A stretch of DNA of 64,000 bases from NCBI GenBank assembly GCA_963724065.1, contig CAVRTB010000006.1:310001-374000 (forward strand). Direction: 5' to 3'. Positions within the stretch are counted from its first letter, which is position 1; each line of letters starts with the position of its first letter. The position numbers and the translations under genes are program-made. The notes below the pieces were generated by a model, which was not told where the DNA came from, searched no databases, and saw nothing but the letters and a program-made list of their open reading frames with translations. Origin of the DNA: DASRIA01 sp963724065. GTDB taxonomy: Bacteria; Actinomycetota; Thermoleophilia; Solirubrobacterales; JBBDJG01. Positions 34,367-43,082 of the stretch are shown one piece after another.

Positions 34367-36014
34367 CGTCCTGCGCCTCGAGCGCGTCACCTATCGCTAC
34401 GCGGGTGGCGACGGCCCCGCGCTTCGCGATGTGAGCCTCTCGCTGGGCGAGGGCGAGCTGACGGTGCTCGCGGGCCTGTCGGGCAGCGGCAAGTCGACGC
34501 TCCTGCGCGCGGGCTGCGGGCTCGTCCCGCACTTCTTCGGCGGCGAGATCGCCGGGCTCGTGGAGGTGTGCGGCCGGGACACGCGCACGCACGGTCCCGC
34601 GGGCGTCGCGGACGTGGCGGCGATGGTCTTCCAGGACCCGGAGTCGCAGGTGGTCATGAGCGGCGTGCGCGCCGAGCTCGAGCTCTCGCTCGAGACGCGC
34701 GGGCACGTCGGGGCCGGGGCGGCCCGCGCGGTGGAGGAAGCGGCGCTCGCGCTCGGCATCGAGGACCTGCTTGACCGCCAGGCACACACCCTCTCCGGGG
34801 GTGAGCTCCAGCGCGTCGCCCTTGCCGCCGCGCTCGTCGCCGCGCCACGCCTGCTGCTGCTGGACGAGCCGACGTCGCAGCTCGACCCGGTAGCCGGGGA
34901 GGAGCTCGTCTCCCAGTTGCGGCGCCTCAACGAGGATTGGGGGACGACGGTCCTGATCGGCGAGCACCGCCTCGAGCGATGCCTCGCGGCGGCCGACCGC
35001 GTGATCGCACTCGATCGCGGGCGGGTCGCGTGCGACGACTCGCCGGACGGATTCCTGCACTGGGCCGCGCGCGCCGACCCAGGCCTGCTTCCCCCGGCGG
35101 CGCGCATGTTCTCACTCGCCGGGATCGGTCCGCTGCCCGCGACGGTCAAGGAGGCGCGTGCGCGGATACACGGGCAGGAGCTGCCGGCCGCGCCACCGGT
35201 CCCTGCGCAGCCGCGCGCGCGGGCGCGCCTGCCGCGGCGCGGCGCGGACCACGCGGCGCTTTCCTTGAAGGACGTCTGGGTCGAGTGGGACGACGGCAGC
35301 GGGCCGCCGACGGTCGCGCTGCGCGGCCTGTCGTTCGGCGCGGCGGCGGGGGAGACGGTCGCCCTGATGGGGCGAAACGGGGCGGGGAAGAGCACGCTGC
35401 TGCGGGTCGCCGCAGGTGTCGTGACCCCGGAGCGCGGCGTTGTCCGCGCGAGCGGGGAGGTGGCGCTGCTGCTTCAGACCCCGTCCGACTATCTCCTGCA
35501 CGAGCGCGTGGCCGACGAGCTGCCGGCCGCGGCGGCCGCCGCGGCGCTGCGCGAGCTGGGGCTCTCGGAGCTCGCCGCTCGTGACCCACGCGACATCTCC
35601 GGTGGCGCGCGCCAGCGGCTCGCGCTCGGCATCGTGCTGGCGGGGCGCGGGATCGGCGGCGGGGATCCCCCGGCCGTGGTGGCGCTCGACGAACCCACAC
35701 GCGGGATGGACAACGCGCGCAAGCGCGACCTCGCGGACCGGATCGGCCGGCTCGCCGCGGCCGGCGCCGCGATACTGGTCGCGACGCACGACGTCGAGTT
35801 CGCGGCGCGCGCGTGCCGGCGCTGCGTGTTGCTCGGCCGCGGTCAGGTCGTCGCGGACGGCCCGACCGGCGAGGTATTGTCCGGGGGCCGCTACTTCACG
35901 ACCGAGACCGCTCGCGTGCTCGGGCCGGAACCGGGCGTGGTGCTGCCCGAGCAGGGCGCGGCGCTGCTCCTCGCCGGAGCCCACGCAAGCAGGCCGAGCG
36001 TGGTGAGCGCGTGA
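34359..36014 (+). CDS. ECF transporter fused double ATPase (EcfA-EcfA')
   Basis: A 551-residue protein with two complete ABC ATPase domains in tandem. First domain: Walker A GLSGSGKSTLL, Q-loop MVFQDPESQVV, signature LSGGELQRVALAAAL, Walker B LLLLDEPTSQLD, switch IGEHRLE. Second domain: Walker A GRNGAGKSTLL, signature ISGGARQRLALGIVL, Walker B VVALDEPTRGMD, switch ATHDVE. FQDPE is typical of ECF ATPases. The domain-domain linker (~275-310) is Pro/Arg-rich. The fusion provides the usual ATPase heterodimer in one chain. GTG start of the next gene overlaps the stop. Confidence 0.9.
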   Translation: MPDVLRLERVTYRYAGGDGPALRDVSLSLGEGELTVLAGLSGSGKSTLLRAGCGLVPHFFGGEIAGLVEVCGRDTRTHGPAGVADVAAMVFQDPESQVVMSGVRAELELSLETRGHVGAGAARAVEEAALALGIEDLLDRQAHTLSGGELQRVALAAALVAAPRLLLLDEPTSQLDPVAGEELVSQLRRLNEDWGTTVLIGEHRLERCLAAADRVIALDRGRVACDDSPDGFLHWAARADPGLLPPAARMFSLAGIGPLPATVKEARARIHGQELPAAPPVPAQPRARARLPRRGADHAALSLKDVWVEWDDGSGPPTVALRGLSFGAAAGETVALMGRNGAGKSTLLRVAAGVVTPERGVVRASGEVALLLQTPSDYLLHERVADELPAAAAAAALRELGLSELAARDPRDISGGARQRLALGIVLAGRGIGGGDPPAVVALDEPTRGMDNARKRDLADRIGRLAAAGAAILVATHDVEFAARACRRCVLLGRGQVVADGPTGEVLSGGRYFTTETARVLGPEPGVVLPEQGAALLLAGAHASRPSVVSA

Positions 36015-37861
36015 GTTGGCAGACGGGCACGGCGCTTCTCGTGGCGCTCGCCGCTGGGGCCGGGATCCTCTGGTTCGAGCGCCGCCGCCCGGACGCGAAG
36101 CTGGTCGCGCTGGTCGCTGCCCTTGCCGCGCTCGCCGTCGCGGCGCGCGTCCTGTTCGCCGCGGTGCCGAACGTGCAGGGCACCACGGACGTCGCGCTGC
36201 TGTCGGGCTACGTGCTCGGGCCGGCGCCGGGCTTCATGGTCGGGGCACTCGCCGCGCTCGCCTCGAACCTGTTCCTCGGTCAGGGCCCATGGACGCCATG
36301 GCAGATGGTCGGGTGGGGTGCGGCGGGCCTGTTCGGCGCTGGGCTCGCGGCCCTCTGGGGCCCGCGGCTCGGGCGGCGCTCGCTCGCGCTCGGCTGCGGG
36401 CTCGCCGGGCTTGCGTTCGGCGCCTGGATGGATCTCTTCACGCTCACGAGCTTTGCCGCTCAGACCTCCGCGCACGGGTACGTCGCGATCGCGACGCTCT
36501 CGTTGCCGTTCAACCTCGCGCACGCGATCGGGAACGTCGCCTTGTGCCTGGTCTTCGGGCCCTCGTTCGTGCGGGTCCTCGAGCGCTTCAGCCGGCGCCT
36601 GGAGGTGCGATGGGCGCCGCTCGCGTCGCGCGCGCCCGCACGTGCCGCGACGCTCACGACACTGCTCGTCGCCACGAGTGCGATGGCGCTCCTCGCGCCG
36701 GTGGCGGGTGCGTCGACGGGCGCCGTGCACGACGGGCTGCGATACCTGGAGCGCGCGCAGAACCGTGACGGCGGTTTCGGCGGCGCGCCCGGGGAAGCCT
36801 CGAGCCAGCTCGTGAGCGGATGGACGGCGCTCGGGCTCGAGGCGGGCGGGCGCCATCCGCTCGACGTGCGCAGGGCGGGCAGAACTCCGCTCGACTTCAT
36901 CCGCGCAGGGGTCGGGTCGTTGAAGGAGACCGGCGAGCTGGAGCGCACGATCCTCGCCGTATCCGGCGCGGGCCTCGACCCGCGGCGCTTCGGCGGCCGC
37001 GACCTGATCGCGGACCTCGAGCGAAAGCGCCGTCCCGACGGGTCGTTCTCCGGGCTTGCGAACTGGACCGCGTTCGGGATCATGGCGCTGCGCGCGTCCG
37101 GGCGCTCGCAGCGCTCGGCGGCGGTGCGCCGCGCGGGAGCGTGGCTCGCCGCGCAGCAGAACGACGACGGTGGCTTCGCGTTTGCGACTCGCACGGGCGG
37201 CAGCTTCGTCGACGAGACCGGGGCGGCGCTCCAGGGCCTGGCCGCCGCCGGGCGCCGCGGGCGCGTGCTCGAGCGCGCTCTCTCGTACCTGCGCCGCGCG
37301 CAGAACGCGGACGGCGGGTTCGGGCAGACCCACGGGTACCGCTCGAATGCGCAATCCACGGCCTGGGCGGTCCAGGGGATCGTCGCCGGCAGGGGCCGGC
37401 CGGCGTCGTTTCGCAAGGGCGGGCGCTCGCCGCTGCGTTACCTCACCACGCTCCAGCAGGACGATGGGAGCTTCCGCTACTCGCGCTCCAGCCCCCAGAC
37501 CCCGGTGTGGGTCACGGCGCAGGTGGTCACCGCCCTGCGGCGCAAGGCCTTCCCGGTGAGGGAGCCTCGTCGCCGCCGGCCCCGCGCGACCCGAACTGCC
37601 GCTCCCATCTCGAAGTCCGCCGAGCGCAGCGTGGCTCGCGTCAAGCCGGCACCCCAGATCGTCAGGCAGCGACGCCCGACCCACAGTTCCGCGAACCGCG
37701 AACCGTCAACTGCGACCTCCGCTCGCCCGGTGTCCGAGCGCACGCCTCAGCAGAGCCGGGACGGCACGTCGCTGATCCCGCTCGGTGCCGGCATCGTCGC
37801 GGTCGGAGTAGGCGCGGGGCTGCTGGTGCGCCGTCGCCGCCGAGCCCCGCGCTCCGGGTGA
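36011..37861 (+). CDS. ECF S component fused to extracellular prenyltransferase/cyclase-type alpha-alpha repeat domain
   Basis: A 616-residue fusion. Residues 1-~200 are an ECF substrate-binding membrane component (five or six TM helices; VLFAAVPNVQGTTDVALLSGYVLGP, SNLFLGQGPWTPWQMVGWG). After a further TM segment (~220-240) comes a ~280-residue helical repeat domain with five QW/prenyltransferase-type units: YLERAQNRDGGFGG, DLERKRRPDGSFSG, WLAAQQNDDGGFAF, YLRRAQNADGGFGQ and YLTTLQQDDGSFRY. A basic Pro-rich linker and a C-terminal TM helix followed by RRRRR close the chain. The alpha/alpha barrel is the same fold as the N-terminal domain of transcobalamin. Predicted cobalamin-specific S component. 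Confidence 0.85.
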   Translation: MSWQTGTALLVALAAGAGILWFERRRPDAKLVALVAALAALAVAARVLFAAVPNVQGTTDVALLSGYVLGPAPGFMVGALAALASNLFLGQGPWTPWQMVGWGAAGLFGAGLAALWGPRLGRRSLALGCGLAGLAFGAWMDLFTLTSFAAQTSAHGYVAIATLSLPFNLAHAIGNVALCLVFGPSFVRVLERFSRRLEVRWAPLASRAPARAATLTTLLVATSAMALLAPVAGASTGAVHDGLRYLERAQNRDGGFGGAPGEASSQLVSGWTALGLEAGGRHPLDVRRAGRTPLDFIRAGVGSLKETGELERTILAVSGAGLDPRRFGGRDLIADLERKRRPDGSFSGLANWTAFGIMALRASGRSQRSAAVRRAGAWLAAQQNDDGGFAFATRTGGSFVDETGAALQGLAAAGRRGRVLERALSYLRRAQNADGGFGQTHGYRSNAQSTAWAVQGIVAGRGRPASFRKGGRSPLRYLTTLQQDDGSFRYSRSSPQTPVWVTAQVVTALRRKAFPVREPRRRRPRATRTAAPISKSAERSVARVKPAPQIVRQRRPTHSSANREPSTATSARPVSERTPQQSRDGTSLIPLGAGIVAVGVGAGLLVRRRRRAPRSG

Positions 37862-37871
37862 CCTCGCGACG

Positions 37872-37985
37872 GTCGGCGCCAGCCGGACGCCCTGGCCAGG
37901 TCTCGCAGGACAGCGATTGCCGGCGCCGCGCCTGTTCGACGAGAGCCACCTGATCGAGGTCGAGGTGACGGCCGTGCTCCGGTGA
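37872..37985 (+). pseudogene. possible 3' remnant of a lost gene
   Basis: A 37-codon open stretch with strongly GC-biased third positions ends in TGA at 37985 and encodes a C-terminus-like peptide (LPAPRLFDESHLIEVEVTAVLR). It has no start or ribosome binding site. It faintly resembles the end of RidA/YjgF-type proteins. Remaining bases to 38058 form the short glpD leader. Confidence 0.2.
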
Positions 37986-38058
37986 GGCTGACCGAGGCGC
38001 TCATACGCACGGGTTACAGTGGGCACCGGGTGTTCGCGGTTTTCAAAAGGGGCCCTCG

Positions 38059-39762
38059 GTGATCTCCCGGGCGGACGCGCTGGCGGCGATGCAGCGTGAG
38101 TCCTTCGACGTGGTCGTGATCGGCGGCGGCATCACGGGCGCGGGCGTTGCCCTCGATGCGGCCACGCGCGGGTACTCGGTCGCGCTGGTCGAGCGCGACG
38201 ACTTCTCGTGCGGCACGTCGAGCCGCTCATCGAAGATGGTGCACGGCGGCCTGCGGTACCTCCAGAACTTTGACCTCGGGCTCGTGCGCGAGGCATTGCT
38301 CGAGCGGGCGTTGCTCGTGCGCCTCGCGCCGCACCTCGTCAAGCCGCTCCCGTTCCTGGTGCCCGCGCTCGAGGGCGCGCGCAGGGACTACCGGATCGGC
38401 GCGGGCCTGAACCTGTACGACGTCATGTCGATGCGCAACCCGCGGGCTCGGCGCCGTGCGCGGCGCGAGGCGGCGGACGAGGGCGAGGAGTACTGGAGCC
38501 CGGATCGCCACCGCACGATCGACGCCGCCGAGGTGGTCAGCCTGATCCCGCCGCTAGAGGCGCGCGATCCCTCCTCGGCATACATGTTCTACGACTGCCA
38601 GACCGACGACTCCCGCCTCGTGCTGACCGTGCTCGGGGAGGCCGAGCGCTTCGGCGCCGTATGCGTGAACGGCGCGCGGGCGGTCGAGTTGATCGAGGAT
38701 CGTGGCAAGGCTGCCGGGGTCGTCTGCGAGGAGGGCGACTCGGGAGAGCGCTTCGCGATCGCGGCCACGAACGTCGTCAACGCCACCGGGGTGTGGGCCG
38801 ACCGCATTCGTCCCGAGGAGTTGCGCGGCGAGGAGGACGAGCAGGTGCCGGTGATCAGGCCGAGCCGCGGCACCCACATCCTGCTCGACCGCGAGCGCCT
38901 GCCGATGAACGCAGCCGCGGTGCTGCCCGCCGGGGCGGACCGCACGATCTTCGCGCTTCCCTGGCTCGGGCAGACGCTCGTGGGGACGACCGACAACGAC
39001 TACGAGGGGAGCCTCGAGCACCCCGCCGTCTCGGGCTCCGACGTGCGCTACCTGCTCGACGCGGTCAACGCGTACTTCGGCACCGGCTTCGGGCCCGCCG
39101 ACCTGGCCGGGGCCTACGCGGGCGTGCGGCCGCTGATCTCCAGCAACGACCCGAAGAAGAGCGTCGACATCTCCCGCAAGGCGGAGTTGTACGAGACCTC
39201 CTCGGGGCTGATCACGATCACCGGCGGCAAGCTGACGACCTGGCGGCGGATGGCGAAGATGGTCGTCGACCGCCTCGTCCTGCGCGAGTTCCGCGAGGCA
39301 CCATGTCGCACCCACGAGATTCCGCTCGGACATGTCGTCGACGCCGATGAGCTGCCGGAGTCGCCTGAGCTCGACGCGGCCGCGCGCGAGCACCTCGCCG
39401 AGCGCTACGGGTTGTTCGCGGAGCGGATCCTGAAGATCTGCGCCGAGGATCCCAGCCTCGTGCGCCCGATCACGGAAGGCAAGCCGGACCTCCTGGTCGA
39501 GGCGGTCGTCGCGGCCCGCCACGAACAGGCCCGCACGGTCGCAGACGTTTTGCTGAGGCGCACGCGCCTCGGCCTGCTGGCCGGGAGGCGGATGCTCGAG
39601 GACCGCGAGGCCGTCCTGCGCGTCGCGCGCGCGATGGCTCCGGACCTCGGTTGGGATGAGGCCGCGGTCGAGGCCGCCGCCGACACCTGGCCCGCCGCGG
39701 TCGAGGCCGAGCGCCTGGTCACGGGGGAAGAGGAGGAAGAGGAAGCGGCGGTTGCGGGGTAG
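38059..39762 (+). CDS. glpD: aerobic glycerol-3-phosphate dehydrogenase
   Basis: A 567-residue FAD enzyme that oxidises sn-glycerol 3-phosphate to dihydroxyacetone phosphate and passes electrons to quinone at the membrane. N-terminal FAD motif VVVIGGGITGAGVALDAATRG and the GlpD signature TSSRSSKMVHGGLRYL are present, as are FALPWLGQTLVGTTDNDYEG, AGVRPLI and ITGGKLTTWRRMA. The C-terminal ~120 residues form the GlpD cap domain; the last ~15 residues are an acidic tail. GTG 38059 is preceded by AAAAGGGG. No glpF, glpK or regulator is adjacent, so it stands alone. Confidence 0.93.
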   Translation: MISRADALAAMQRESFDVVVIGGGITGAGVALDAATRGYSVALVERDDFSCGTSSRSSKMVHGGLRYLQNFDLGLVREALLERALLVRLAPHLVKPLPFLVPALEGARRDYRIGAGLNLYDVMSMRNPRARRRARREAADEGEEYWSPDRHRTIDAAEVVSLIPPLEARDPSSAYMFYDCQTDDSRLVLTVLGEAERFGAVCVNGARAVELIEDRGKAAGVVCEEGDSGERFAIAATNVVNATGVWADRIRPEELRGEEDEQVPVIRPSRGTHILLDRERLPMNAAAVLPAGADRTIFALPWLGQTLVGTTDNDYEGSLEHPAVSGSDVRYLLDAVNAYFGTGFGPADLAGAYAGVRPLISSNDPKKSVDISRKAELYETSSGLITITGGKLTTWRRMAKMVVDRLVLREFREAPCRTHEIPLGHVVDADELPESPELDAAAREHLAERYGLFAERILKICAEDPSLVRPITEGKPDLLVEAVVAARHEQARTVADVLLRRTRLGLLAGRRMLEDREAVLRVARAMAPDLGWDEAAVEAAADTWPAAVEAERLVTGEEEEEEAAVAG

Positions 39763-39781
39763 CCCGCGACCGTGCGTATTT

Positions 39782-41338
39782 CTATGGTACGAACAACCCC
39801 TGGGTCGCGAAGACGAGGTTGTCCTGCGTCTGCGCGAGTCCGTCAGGCCCACCGTCCCACACCTGTATCGCCCCGAGTTGCATGATCGCGCGCTTGCCCT
39901 CCTTGACCGCGCCAGGGTTGAGCGCGTCGACGGAAGTGTTGATCTTGCAGCGCGACCCCGTGCTCGTCGAGGCGGTGGCAACGCATGGCACCACGAATCC
40001 CCAGGTGACGTCGGTGCCCGTCGCCGCGTCGGTGCCGCCGCTCGCGGTCAGCCCGCTCTCGTAGTCGGTCTGGCGCCTGTACACCGTCCTCACGCGCAGC
40101 TCACCCGTGTAGTCCGACAGATCGGAGGTGTTGCGGACGTCGGTGATCGAGATGCCCACCGACACGTCCGCCTCGTCCGCCGGTGTCGCCGGATTGCCGA
40201 GCATCGGCCTTGCAGTGAACATGCCGGTGAAGTTGGCCGTCTGCTGATTGGCGTCGTAGGTACCGACCGTCAGGTGACGGGACATCGGTCTCGGCGGATT
40301 GCACGAGGGGTGGGCGAGCGGCGGGCCGTGCGTGCGGTTCTGGTAGTTGCAGGGCCTGAAAGCGGGGACCAGGGCGACCTCCAGGGGGCCGGCGTACTTC
40401 GGCCGCGGGTAGCGCGCCGCAGGTGGGGGCGGCAGCGGTATCGGCTGCCACGCCGGCTGGCCGTCAAGCTGGGTGTTGTTCGTCAAGCGGGTCGCGCCCG
40501 AGCCGTCGGCATTCATGACGTAGACCTCGGCATTGTTGAAGGCTCCCCGCACGAAGGCGATCTTGTCCCCCGCGGGAGACCAGGCCGGCCGCTCGTCGAC
40601 GAGGCTGCCGTTGTTCGTGAGGTTCGTCTGCCCGGTCCCGTTCGCGTTCATCTTCCAGATCTCGTCGTTCGTGCTGACCCAGCTCCGGAATGCGATCTGG
40701 TTGCCGTCCGGCGACCAGTCAGGCTCCACGTCGGTAGCCGGAGTCTGCGTCAGCGGCGTGAGCGACGTGCCGTCCGGGTTGGCCGTGTAGATGTCACCGT
40801 CGCGCGAGAAGGCGAGCTTGGCGCCGTCGGGCGACCAGCTTGGGTAGTCCTCGTTGACCAACGGTGTGTTGGTGACGTTCACCTGTCCCGATCCGTTCGC
40901 GTTCATCACGAACAGGTCGGAGGTGCCCTGGGCGGCGTCGCGATCGCTGGCGAACACGATCTTCGTCCCGGTCGGCGACCAGGCGGGGTGGTAATCACCG
41001 GCCGCGCCGTTCGTGAGTGCGGCGGCGCTGGAACCGTCGGCGTTCGCGACCCAGATGTCGGGACGCAGCCCGGCGTTGCGCTCGAACACGAGCTTGGTCC
41101 CGTCCTTCGACCAGGACGGGTAGAGCTCGTCGCCGTCGAGGCTCGAGATGCGCGCCTGGGCGCTTCCGTCGGCCGCCATCGTGTGGAGGTCCGAATCGGC
41201 GGGAAAGCCGTTGCGGGCGCTGGTGAACGCGAGCTTCCCGTTGGTGCCCGGGAACGCCGCTTGGACCGTGGCCGGCACGAGGCCGCAAGCGCTGAGCACG
41301 ACGGCGGCGACCAGGATCGTGTGGGTTGCCCTCCTCAC
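39782..41338 (-). CDS. secreted TolB/PD40 beta-propeller protein with recurrent C-terminal domain
   Basis: A 518-residue exported protein. A signal peptide ends TVQA (then AFPGTNGKLAF). Six PD40/TolB-like blades follow to about residue 300 (AWSPTGTKIVFASDRDA, WSPDGAKLAFSRDGDIYTANPDG, WSPAGDKIAFVRGAFNNAEVY). A short Pro linker (PIPLPPPPAA) leads into the ~208-residue recurrent domain (YPRPKYAGP, YQNRTHGPPLAHPSCNPP, DYTGELR, GAVKEGKRAIMQLGAIQVWDGG, GLFVP at the end). It is the short paralog of the 1991-residue protein at 43083. GTG 41338 lies 10 bp after the stop of the preceding gene. Function unknown. Confidence 0.85.
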   Translation of the reverse strand: MRRATHTILVAAVVLSACGLVPATVQAAFPGTNGKLAFTSARNGFPADSDLHTMAADGSAQARISSLDGDELYPSWSKDGTKLVFERNAGLRPDIWVANADGSSAAALTNGAAGDYHPAWSPTGTKIVFASDRDAAQGTSDLFVMNANGSGQVNVTNTPLVNEDYPSWSPDGAKLAFSRDGDIYTANPDGTSLTPLTQTPATDVEPDWSPDGNQIAFRSWVSTNDEIWKMNANGTGQTNLTNNGSLVDERPAWSPAGDKIAFVRGAFNNAEVYVMNADGSGATRLTNNTQLDGQPAWQPIPLPPPPAARYPRPKYAGPLEVALVPAFRPCNYQNRTHGPPLAHPSCNPPRPMSRHLTVGTYDANQQTANFTGMFTARPMLGNPATPADEADVSVGISITDVRNTSDLSDYTGELRVRTVYRRQTDYESGLTASGGTDAATGTDVTWGFVVPCVATASTSTGSRCKINTSVDALNPGAVKEGKRAIMQLGAIQVWDGGPDGLAQTQDNLVFATQGLFVP

Positions 41339-41348
41339 GGCCTCGCCC

Positions 41349-42932
41349 CTAACGCGCCCGGCAGGGGCGCTTGTGCTTCCAGTTCGCCTGCTCGCAGAAC
41401 CCTGGGCGTGAGGAGCTGCTGCGCACTTCCACGATCTCGGTCTCGTCGGTGACCTTTCCGTCGTTGTCGGCGACGCGCACCGTGACCGTCACCTGCTCGG
41501 GGGCTGTGAACGACTTCGAGGTGGTGGGGTCCGGCCCCGTGTCACGCTCGAACGTGCCGTCGCCGTTGAGGTCCCATTCGTAGCTCACGACAGAGCCGTC
41601 GGAGTCGGAGGAGCCCGAGGCGTCGAACGTCACGGTGTCGCCCACGGATGCCGTGCGGGCCGATGCCGTCAGCGCGGCCGAAGGTCCGCCGGCCTGCTGA
41701 TTCGAAAACTCGACCGGGATCCGCAGCAGGTCGCGGTCGAGCGTCCCCGAGCAGCCGCTCAGGTGCTGCACCGTGTAGAAGAGGTACGCGCGCTGCCCGA
41801 CTGTCTCGAAGTTCCGCGAAGTGCTGTTGGTGTCGATCAGCGAGGGGTCCCGGATCGGGTCCGGCGGTACGCAGTCCTTCGTCCAGGTGATCTCCGCCGC
41901 CATCAAGAGGGTCGCGTTCGTCCAGTTCAGGAGGTCGTCGGAAAGCGCGTAGTAGAAGCCGGGCGGGTTGTTATAGGTCGGATCCCCAACGGAGGACCCC
42001 ACCAGCATCCACTTCCGCAGGTAGGTGTTGTACGTGAGGCTCTCGGTGATCGTCCCGATGCTGTTGAAGTCGACCGGCGCGCAGACGTGCTGCGACGGGT
42101 CGAGGGTCGCGAGGTACGGATTGCGGAACTGCACGTTGAATCCGGTGCCGTTCCAAGCTCTCCAGGACGTCGTGTCGGCGAGGTTGCGCGTTCGCATCAA
42201 GCAGGAGCCGAGTTGTTGGAACCCCTTGTCCTCCGCCCTGATGAACGCGTAGAAGTACCCGTCGCCGGAGCGCACGATGTTGCTCGGCAGGAAGTACCCG
42301 TTCGGGCCGTCGATCGCGTACTGGTAGGGGATCGTCGCGACCAGATGCGAAGGCGCAGCGGACTGCGTGAACGTCGCGCCAGAATTGCTCGAGTAGGCGC
42401 TCGTGATCGAGTTGTACCAGCACCTGTAGCGCTCGGCCTGGGTCTCGCCCGCGCGGATGCAGTTACCGCCGGTGTACAGGTGCCCCTGGTATTCGTTGTG
42501 CACCAGCGCGTAGACGTTCTTGCCGTCCGGCGTCCACGGCGAGGCGAGCCATTCCCGGGCGTCGTACTTGGATACGTCGCCGTTGCTCGTCGACGACATC
42601 GTCTTGGTGCACGGGTGCGTGAGGGTCTCGAGGCTGTTCCCGATGAATCGGTAGTTGACGAAGTGGGTGGTCATCAGTTGCACCTTGCCGCTGTCGTCGC
42701 GGAACGCCCGCGCCGCCTCGTCGGTGATGTCGTTGTCCTCGCACTTCTGGCTGCTCCAGTCGAAGACCATCACCTCCGGCGCCGTCTGACGGACGAACGG
42801 CTCATTGAACGTGAACGCGCCGGCCGCGGCCGGCTGCAGGAGCGCCGCGAGGGCGACCAGGCACGCAAGCAGAACAGGCCTATGCGCGATTCGGCCAGAC
42901 CCGAGGGTGATCCGAATGATCCGTTCTCCCAT
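41349..42932 (-). CDS. secreted five-bladed-propeller-like protein with PKD domain (copy A)
   Basis: A 527-residue exported protein. After a signal peptide ending AAAGA, residues ~40-400 resemble glycoside-hydrolase-43/sialidase-type propellers (EWLASPWTPDGKNVYALVHNEYQG, DGPNGYFLPSNIVRSGDGYFYAFI, TYNTYLRKWMLVGSS, YYALSDDLLNWTN). Residues ~415-500 form a PKD domain (VTFDASGSSDSDGSVVSYEWDLNGDG). A short Cys-containing basic tail ends the chain. Catalytic residues cannot be assigned, so enzymatic activity is open. It forms a two-gene unit with the TolB gene 10 bp downstream, and that unit is duplicated at 43083-50575. Confidence 0.8.
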   Translation of the reverse strand: MGERIIRITLGSGRIAHRPVLLACLVALAALLQPAAAGAFTFNEPFVRQTAPEVMVFDWSSQKCEDNDITDEAARAFRDDSGKVQLMTTHFVNYRFIGNSLETLTHPCTKTMSSTSNGDVSKYDAREWLASPWTPDGKNVYALVHNEYQGHLYTGGNCIRAGETQAERYRCWYNSITSAYSSNSGATFTQSAAPSHLVATIPYQYAIDGPNGYFLPSNIVRSGDGYFYAFIRAEDKGFQQLGSCLMRTRNLADTTSWRAWNGTGFNVQFRNPYLATLDPSQHVCAPVDFNSIGTITESLTYNTYLRKWMLVGSSVGDPTYNNPPGFYYALSDDLLNWTNATLLMAAEITWTKDCVPPDPIRDPSLIDTNSTSRNFETVGQRAYLFYTVQHLSGCSGTLDRDLLRIPVEFSNQQAGGPSAALTASARTASVGDTVTFDASGSSDSDGSVVSYEWDLNGDGTFERDTGPDPTTSKSFTAPEQVTVTVRVADNDGKVTDETEIVEVRSSSSRPGFCEQANWKHKRPCRAR

Positions 42933-43082
42933 TGCTCCCCGTCGGCAGGTAGTGGTGTGCGTGTCCGACGGTACGCCCACCCGCCTTGAGTGTCAGATTA
43001 CTACGGACTTCGCCGGTGTGCGACAGCGCTTGGCCCGGGCGCTGCGCTCGAGGCGCCCGGCCACGCTCCACGCCCGCGAGCG

